Shown here: in pieces, positions 6,345 to 10,710 of the stretch
Layout: each line of letters starts with the position of its first letter
Numbering within the stretch: the stretch's first letter is position 1
Source of the DNA: an uncultured Eubacteriales bacterium
GTDB taxonomy: Bacteria; Bacillota_A; Clostridia; Christensenellales; Aristaeellaceae
DNA: 10,710 nt
Direction: 5' to 3'
Assembly (NCBI GenBank): GCA_902803675.1
Contig: CADCQZ010000043.1
Span: 1 to 10,710, forward strand
Notes under the pieces: generated by a model
Told to the model about the DNA's origin: nothing
The model's database searches: none
The model's input: the letters and a program-made list of their open reading frames with translations, nothing else
Position numbers and translations under genes: made by a program

Positions 6345-7793
6345 ATGAGAGCTTTTCTGGACAAGGATTTCCTGCTGAACACCGAGGCGGCCCGCGTGCT
6401 CTATCACGAGGCGGCCGAGAAGTGCCCGATCATCGACTACCACTGCCACCTGAGCCCCCGGGAGATCTACGAGGACATCCGGTATGACAACATCACCCAG
6501 GTGTGGCTGGGCGGTGACCACTACAAATGGCGCCTGATGCGCTCCGCCGGCGTGAGCGAAAAGTACATCACCGGGGACGCGGACGATTACGAGAAATTCG
6601 AAAAGTACGCCGAGGTGCTGGGCAGGGCCATCGGCAACCCCCTGCACCACTGGAGCCACCTGGAGCTCAGGCGCTTCTTCGGCTACGACGGCATCCTCAA
6701 CAAGGAGACCGCCCCCGAGGTGTGGAAGATCGCCAATGAGAAGCTGCACAGCGAGGGCTACACCAGCCGCGGCCTGATCATGATGAGCAACGTGGACACC
6801 ATCTGCACCACGGACGACCCGGTGGACGACCTGAACTGGCACGAAAAGCTGGCGGCGGACAAGAGCTTCCCCGTGACGGTGCTCCCCGCCTGGCGGCCCG
6901 ACAAGGCCATGAACATCGAGAAGGAGACCTTCACCGACTACATCAAGCGCCTCGAAGAGGTCTCCGGCATGAGCATCATCAGCTTCGCGGCCCTGAAGGA
7001 AGCCATCAAAAAGCGCATGGACTTCTTCGCCGCCCACGGCTGCAGCTTAAGCGACCACGGGCTGAACTACGTGATGTACGCCCCCGCCCCCGAGGAGGAA
7101 GTGGAAAAGATCTTCGCCGACCGCATGAAGGGCGTGATCCCCGGCAGGCATGAGGAAGACGTGTTCAAGTTCGCCTGCATGGCCTTCCTCGCGGCCGAGT
7201 ACCATGAGCGGGGCTGGGTGATGCAGCTGCACTACGGCTGCCGCCGCGACAACAACATCCCCATGTTCAAAAAACTGGGCCCAGACACCGGCTATGACTG
7301 CGTGGACAACACCGCGCCGTCCACCCAGACCGCGGCCTTCCTGGGATACATGGAGGAGCGGGGCCAGCTGCCCAGGACGATCCTGTATTCCCTCAACACC
7401 AACGACAACGCCGCTATCGACACCATCCTGGGCTGCTTCCAGAGCGACGAGGCGGTGGGCAAGATCCAGCACGGTTCCGCCTGGTGGTTCAACGATCATT
7501 TCGACGGCATGACCGAGCAGATCCGCTCCCTGGGCAGCCTGGGCTACCTGGCCGGCTTCGTGGGCATGCTCACCGACAGCCGCTCCTTCCTGAGCTATCC
7601 GAGGCATGAGTACTTCCGCCGCATCCTGTGCCGCATCTTCGGCGAGTGGGTGGAGGAAGGCTTCTATCCGGAGGACATGGACACCCTCAAGGAGATCGTC
7701 AAGGATATCAGCTACCGGAACGCGAAGCGGTACTTCGATTTCGCGCAGAAGGACACGGGCAAGGCTCCCCTGTGCGGCGGGAAATGCTGCTGA
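6345..7793 (+). CDS. uxaC: Glucuronate isomerase
   Basis: Converts D-glucuronate to D-fructuronate, and usually D-galacturonate to D-tagaturonate, as the entry step for hexuronates in the cytosol. The 482-residue protein matches the UxaC family length (about 470) and fold, a divergent amidohydrolase barrel. The N-terminus MRAFLDKDFLLNTEAARVLY and the metal-site motif DYHCHLSP (H33, H35) are characteristic, as are WLGGDHYKWRLMR near residues 54-66, TTDDPVDD, LPAWRPDKA, and LHYGCRRDNN. The C-terminus ends in LCGGKCC, an unusual cysteine-rich tail. GGAGG lies 7 nt before the ATG at 6345; the ATG at 6340 hits a stop after two codons. It is the last gene of the three-gene operon and is followed by a strong terminator. 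Confidence 0.96.
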   Translation: MRAFLDKDFLLNTEAARVLYHEAAEKCPIIDYHCHLSPREIYEDIRYDNITQVWLGGDHYKWRLMRSAGVSEKYITGDADDYEKFEKYAEVLGRAIGNPLHHWSHLELRRFFGYDGILNKETAPEVWKIANEKLHSEGYTSRGLIMMSNVDTICTTDDPVDDLNWHEKLAADKSFPVTVLPAWRPDKAMNIEKETFTDYIKRLEEVSGMSIISFAALKEAIKKRMDFFAAHGCSLSDHGLNYVMYAPAPEEEVEKIFADRMKGVIPGRHEEDVFKFACMAFLAAEYHERGWVMQLHYGCRRDNNIPMFKKLGPDTGYDCVDNTAPSTQTAAFLGYMEERGQLPRTILYSLNTNDNAAIDTILGCFQSDEAVGKIQHGSAWWFNDHFDGMTEQIRSLGSLGYLAGFVGMLTDSRSFLSYPRHEYFRRILCRIFGEWVEEGFYPEDMDTLKEIVKDISYRNAKRYFDFAQKDTGKAPLCGGKCC

Positions 7794-7816
7794 GCCCAAA
7801 GAAGTGACCCGACATA

Positions 7817-7837
7817 CCGGCCGCGCCTGACGGCCGG
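7817..7837 (+). other. Hairpin preceding the uxaC terminator
   Basis: CCGGCCG (7817-7823) pairs with CGGCCGG (7831-7837) over a 7-nt loop. It lies between the uxaC stop codon and the terminator and lacks a T-run; it may protect the transcript end. Confidence 0.5.
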
Positions 7838-7839
7838 CG

Positions 7840-7878
7840 CGCCCCCGCGATCTGACCGCGGGGGCGTTTATTCTTTTT
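7840..7878 (+). terminator. Terminator of the hexuronate operon
   Basis: CGCCCCCGCG (7840-7849) and CGCGGGGGCG (7857-7866) form a perfect 10-bp stem with a 7-nt loop, followed by TTTATTCTTTTT. This is a strong Rho-independent terminator. Confidence 0.92.
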
Positions 7879-7886
7879 GAAAAGTG

Positions 7887-7895
7887 TGGTATCAT
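7887..7895 (+). promoter_or_regulatory. Possible extended -10 promoter for the 7952 gene pair
   Basis: TGGTATCAT fits an extended -10 (TGnTATAAT with one mismatch). The -35 position (7867-7872, TTTATT) overlaps the terminator tail and is weak. Transcription would start near 7902, about 50 nt before the next start codon. Confidence 0.4.
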
Positions 7896-7951
7896 TTTTC
7901 CCGGCCGGCAGCGGCCGAAAAGATTTAGGATCTTGACCGGAGGAACATAAC

Positions 7952-8512
7952 ATGGACCCAATGAACATCACGATCGATCCGGAGCTGATCAGAAAGCTCG
8001 GCGCGGAAGAAAAGCTCTGGTCCGCCGCCCATTATGACGGGTCGAAAAACAGGATCAACGAGGACGCCATCCTGGAGGCGGGGAGCGTTTCCCTGGGGAT
8101 CCTCACCGCCCTGGCCCTGTGGTGCAGAAAGAAATTCCGGAACAGGGGAAAGACCAAAGAGGACCTGGCGGCGGAAAAGGAAGCGGCGCGGATCAACGAC
8201 ACATGCGGCGCCCTCAAGGAGAAGCTGCTGGAGTACTTCCAATCGGCGCAGAAGGGCCGGATCGACGGGGAGGACCTGGATGACCTGATCGATACCCTGG
8301 ATGAGATGGAAAAGCACGACAAGGCGGGAAAGCTCTCGGCAGCGGGCAGACAGGAGCTGGCCGGGATACAAAAAGCCGTCGCTCAGGTGTCCGCGGCGCT
8401 CGGTGGAAACAGCGCCCCGGGGCAGGCATGGGGCACGACGGCCCAGAGCGCGGGCGGGTTCGGCGCCGTCCGGGATGAGCTGATACGGCAAAAGGATCTG
8501 CTGAAAGGATGA
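7952..8512 (+). CDS. Unrecognised protein with one possible membrane segment
   Basis: I do not recognise this 186-residue protein. It starts MDPMNITIDPELIRKLG; a hydrophobic stretch at residues 43-58 (AGSVSLGILTALALWC) is followed at once by a basic cluster RKKFRNRGK, which suggests a short single membrane helix with the C-terminal part in the cytosol. Residues 68-150 look helical and strongly charged, with an acidic patch GEDLDDLIDTLDEMEKHDK. The last 35 residues are Gly/Ala/Ser-rich and end DELIRQKDLLKG. GGAGG lies 8 nt before the ATG. It follows a terminator and likely its own promoter, and ends just before the phosphoesterase gene, so the two are probably co-transcribed. Codon use and GC content look like the neighbours. 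No signal peptide is apparent. Being a real gene is likely; the function is unknown. Confidence 0.75.
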   Translation: MDPMNITIDPELIRKLGAEEKLWSAAHYDGSKNRINEDAILEAGSVSLGILTALALWCRKKFRNRGKTKEDLAAEKEAARINDTCGALKEKLLEYFQSAQKGRIDGEDLDDLIDTLDEMEKHDKAGKLSAAGRQELAGIQKAVAQVSAALGGNSAPGQAWGTTAQSAGGFGAVRDELIRQKDLLKG

Positions 8513-8535
8513 GAAAACCGAAGACCGGAGACCGG

Positions 8536-9684
8536 ATGACAAAGATATTCAGATCTTTTCTGCCGCTCGCCCTGCTGCTGGCGGGGATCCTCACCGCCCT
8601 TCCGGGCGCGGCCGAGAGCTTCCTGGTGATATCCGACACCCATATCACGGAGAACTCCCGGGACCAGGCGGCCGTTTGGGACGCGGTCATAAAAGCCGCG
8701 AAGGGAAAGGACGCGGTGCTGCTGCTGGGGGACAACACCAACAACAGCCACCCCGAAGAACACGACCTGGTGCTCGCGTGGGTCCGCCGGATCCGGGAGG
8801 ACACGGGCGCGGCGGTCTATCTGATCCCCGGCAATCACGATTATACCCGTCCCTTCGGACCCAGAGGATTTTTGAACCTGTACGGCGCTTACGGCCCTCA
8901 AAGCGCCTTCAGCCGGGACGCGGCCACCGCCGGTCACGCGGTCATGACGGAAAAGGGCACCTGCCTCATCATGCTGGACACGAACCTGCATGATCCGTCC
9001 GGGTCCCTCCCGGCGGACGGGGGCATCGGGGGAAGGACGCTGACCTGGATCCGGGAGGTGCTCTCCTCCCTGCCGGACGGGACGCCGGTGCTGGTGTGCG
9101 GGCATCATCCCATCCTGCCCAAGGCGCGGGACGCGCGCACGCCGGGGGCCGCCGCCCTTTCAAATCTGCTGAGAGAATACGGCGCGGGGCTGTACCTGTG
9201 CGGCCATGATCACGGCTTCGCCACCGTGGAAGCGGAGGGCCTCAGGCAGATCACGGTGGGGCAGCCCCACATGTATCCCGGCTGCGCCGGCATCCTTGAG
9301 AGGGACGGCGGCGCTTTCACCTGGCGCACGCAGCGGCTCTTCAGCGAGGGATCCGTCACATTCCTCGGGATGAGGAAAGACGCGCTTTCCCTGGGCCGGC
9401 AGATGGCCCTGGGCGCTCTGGCCTCCACCCCCTACGCCCATGACGAGGGCGCCGTAGAATGGTATGTCTCCGCTTACATGCTCTTCGCCGGCGGGGAAAT
9501 GACGAAGGAAGAGAGCCAAAGGCTCCTTAATGACGGGAACTGCGAAAAATGGCGCTCGTCCGAGACCCGCACGGTGGTGAAGAGCTGGATCATGGGGCTG
9601 CTTGAGGATGTGCCCGACGACGTGAGACAGGTCTATGTGCCCTCGAGCGTCAAACACGCCGCGGCAGAGGACTTTTTCCGCTGA
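8536..9684 (+). CDS. Secreted calcineurin-like metallophosphoesterase
   Basis: A predicted exported di-metal phosphoesterase; the substrate cannot be read from the sequence. A signal peptide is visible (MTKIFRSF, hydrophobic core, cleavage likely after PGAA near residue 26). The five metal-site motifs are in order: SDTH (D34, H36), GDNTNN (D66, N70 region; GDxxN is usual), GNHD (99-102), GHH (H190, H191) and GHDH (H224, H226). About 130 further residues, from near 250 to 382, form a C-terminal extension of unknown role. ATG at 8536 is chosen because GGAG stands 5 nt before it and the signal peptide begins there. The in-frame ATG at 8509 would add nine residues and overlap the previous stop as ATGA, suggesting translational coupling, but has poor ribosome-binding spacing. 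It forms a pair with the unknown 7952 gene. Some homologues act on nucleotides, cell-wall precursors or lipids. Confidence 0.88.
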   Translation: MTKIFRSFLPLALLLAGILTALPGAAESFLVISDTHITENSRDQAAVWDAVIKAAKGKDAVLLLGDNTNNSHPEEHDLVLAWVRRIREDTGAAVYLIPGNHDYTRPFGPRGFLNLYGAYGPQSAFSRDAATAGHAVMTEKGTCLIMLDTNLHDPSGSLPADGGIGGRTLTWIREVLSSLPDGTPVLVCGHHPILPKARDARTPGAAALSNLLREYGAGLYLCGHDHGFATVEAEGLRQITVGQPHMYPGCAGILERDGGAFTWRTQRLFSEGSVTFLGMRKDALSLGRQMALGALASTPYAHDEGAVEWYVSAYMLFAGGEMTKEESQRLLNDGNCEKWRSSETRTVVKSWIMGLLEDVPDDVRQVYVPSSVKHAAAEDFFR

Positions 9685-9710
9685 CGGGGCGGGGATCCGG
9701 TGGAGGACCG

Positions 9711-9750
9711 CGGCCCTGAGAAGGCCGAAAAAATTTTTTCGGATTTTTTT
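9711..9750 (+). terminator. Terminator region after the phosphoesterase gene
   Basis: CGGCC (9711-9715) can pair with GGCCG (9723-9727), followed by A6T6. The perfect palindrome CCGAAAAAATTTTTTCGG (9725-9742) is itself followed by ATTTTTTT (to 9750). The two structures share bases, so only one forms at a time. Either could end transcription from the phosphoesterase gene. Confidence 0.7.
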
Positions 9751-9760
9751 AAATCAGGGC

Positions 9761-9791
9761 TTGACCTTGCACTTAACTGCAATGATACCGT
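9761..9791 (+). promoter_or_regulatory. MerR-type promoter/operator of the regulator gene
   Basis: A good -35 TTGACC (9761-9766) is followed, after a long 19-bp spacer, by a weak -10 TACCGT (9786-9791). The spacer contains the dyad TTGCA-N6-TGCAA (9767-9782). A stretched spacer with an internal dyad is the hallmark of promoters that MerR-family proteins bind and untwist, so autoregulation is likely. The predicted start is about 15 nt before the ATG. Confidence 0.65.
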
Positions 9792-9811
9792 AGCGCCGAG
9801 GAGGATGAGGT

Positions 9812-10696
9812 ATGATCACGATCCAGGGATTCGCGAAGCTCTGCGGATGCAACGCCCAGACGCTGCGGTACTATGACCGTATCGGCCTGATGAGGCCGGC
9901 AAAGGTGGATGAATGGACCGGCTACCGGTACTATGAGGAAGAGCAGGCCCTGACCTTCATCAGGATCAGGAGCCTGCAGCAGGCGGACTTCTCCATCGAA
10001 GAGATCAAAACGCTGCTTGAGGGGGATGACGCCCTGCTTCAAGCCGCCTTTGAGCGCAAGATAACCGAGCAGGAGCAGAAGCTGGAGAGGATCCGGGAAA
10101 TACAACGGTCTTATCTCAAAGATACGATGGATATGCGGAACATGATAAGATCCCTTACCGACCTGATCGGTGCCCGTGCGAACGATCCCGCCCTGTGGGC
10201 AGAATTCGGCCTGGACAAAGAACAGGACACGCAGACCCGCGCCCGGGTGACCGAGACCCTGACCGACTGGCTGACGCAGTGCCGGGAAGCCGGCGCCGAG
10301 ATGGCCGCCCGGATGGACAAAAGCGACGCGCAGGCCGTCAAACAGGTGCTGGATCACATGACAGGGAACAGCCCCGACGGAGGGACCCTGATCATGGCGG
10401 TGGACGGGGAAGAAAGCAAGGATGGCCTCTCCCCGGACGCGCGGACGATCTTTGAGCGCGACGGATGGGAGCACGTCAGTGAGTGGATCTGTGATCTCCC
10501 GGCCCCGGACAGCTCCAAGCGCAGCTGCTTTGTGTTCTCGGTGCGTCGGGACAGCCCGGTCACCGATCCCGGCTTCCCCACCCTGATGCTGGCGGTGATG
10601 GATGAGAAGTATCACACCATCCACGGCGGCATGACCTGCCGGATCAGCCTGAGCGGGGACGGCCAAAATCACTTCCGGCTGATGCAGGAACATTGA
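9812..10696 (+). CDS. MerR-family transcriptional regulator with a large C-terminal domain
   Basis: A cytosolic DNA-binding regulator of 294 residues. The N-terminal winged-helix domain is typical: MITIQGFAKLCGCNAQTLRYYDRIGLMRPAKV, then TGYRYYEEEQ and a second helix pair FIRIRSLQQADFSIEEIKTLL, ending near residue 70. A coiled-coil linker follows (about 78-110, ITEQEQKLERIREIQRSYL), which makes the dimer. The remaining 180 residues are a larger effector region than the short metal-sensing MerR proteins have, and lack an obvious paired-cysteine metal loop, so a small organic ligand is more likely. I could not assign it to BmrR- or TipA-type ligand domains. GAGGAGG sits 7 nt before the ATG at 9812. 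The gene has its own promoter with a MerR-like operator just upstream. Its target beyond itself cannot be told: the adjacent phosphoesterase or genes right of the window are candidates. The last 14 bases of the window contain nothing identifiable. Confidence 0.92.
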   Translation: MITIQGFAKLCGCNAQTLRYYDRIGLMRPAKVDEWTGYRYYEEEQALTFIRIRSLQQADFSIEEIKTLLEGDDALLQAAFERKITEQEQKLERIREIQRSYLKDTMDMRNMIRSLTDLIGARANDPALWAEFGLDKEQDTQTRARVTETLTDWLTQCREAGAEMAARMDKSDAQAVKQVLDHMTGNSPDGGTLIMAVDGEESKDGLSPDARTIFERDGWEHVSEWICDLPAPDSSKRSCFVFSVRRDSPVTDPGFPTLMLAVMDEKYHTIHGGMTCRISLSGDGQNHFRLMQEH

Positions 10697-10710
10697 CCGA
10701 TCCCCATACA

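Noticed and set aside
7047..7961. Minus-strand open frame opposite uxaC
   Set aside because: It is a shadow of a clear glucuronate isomerase gene and crosses its terminator.

Overview
This is a GC-rich, gene-dense bacterial window. Gene order, strong GGAGG-type ribosome binding sites, sigma-A-type promoters and protein resemblance to anaerobic Bacillota point to an uncultured or poorly described Clostridia-like organism, probably from a gut or rumen. That is an inference from family resemblance; the sequence contains no rRNA to settle it.

Left block, minus strand (1-2734): a BMP-family substrate-binding lipid-free secreted protein (1444-2622), then a double-NBD ABC ATPase (1302 running off the left edge). 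Together they form the start of a nucleoside-type BMP/YufO-like importer operon. A clear sigma-A promoter (2706-2734) drives it. Tandem hairpins ending in a T-run sit between the two genes and probably lower ATPase expression relative to the binding protein. A perfect match to the Bacillus PurR box lies in the leader.

Middle, plus strand (2935-3931): a single-gene unit encoding a 269-residue, highly charged, LEA-like amphipathic helical protein with three 24-residue repeats and paired cysteines. It has a near-consensus promoter whose -10 box is flanked by a 9-bp inverted repeat. Two terminators follow.

Hexuronate operon, plus strand (about 3973-7878): a long-chain mannitol dehydrogenase-family enzyme (probable fructuronate reductase, uxuB), KDPG aldolase (eda) and glucuronate isomerase (uxaC), closely spaced and closed by a strong terminator. 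They cover the first two steps and the last step of glucuronate catabolism. Mannonate dehydratase (uxuA) and KDG kinase (kdgK) are not in the window.

Right block, plus strand (7887-10696): a small unrecognised protein with one possible membrane segment, followed closely by a secreted calcineurin-like metallophosphoesterase, then a MerR-family regulator. The MerR gene has its own promoter with a long spacer carrying a dyad, typical of MerR operators.

Most of the window is ordinary metabolism and transport. The less explained parts are the cysteine-bearing LEA-like protein and its regulatory region, an orphan terminator between divergent promoters, the insertion in the ABC ATPase, and the unknown protein paired with the phosphoesterase.
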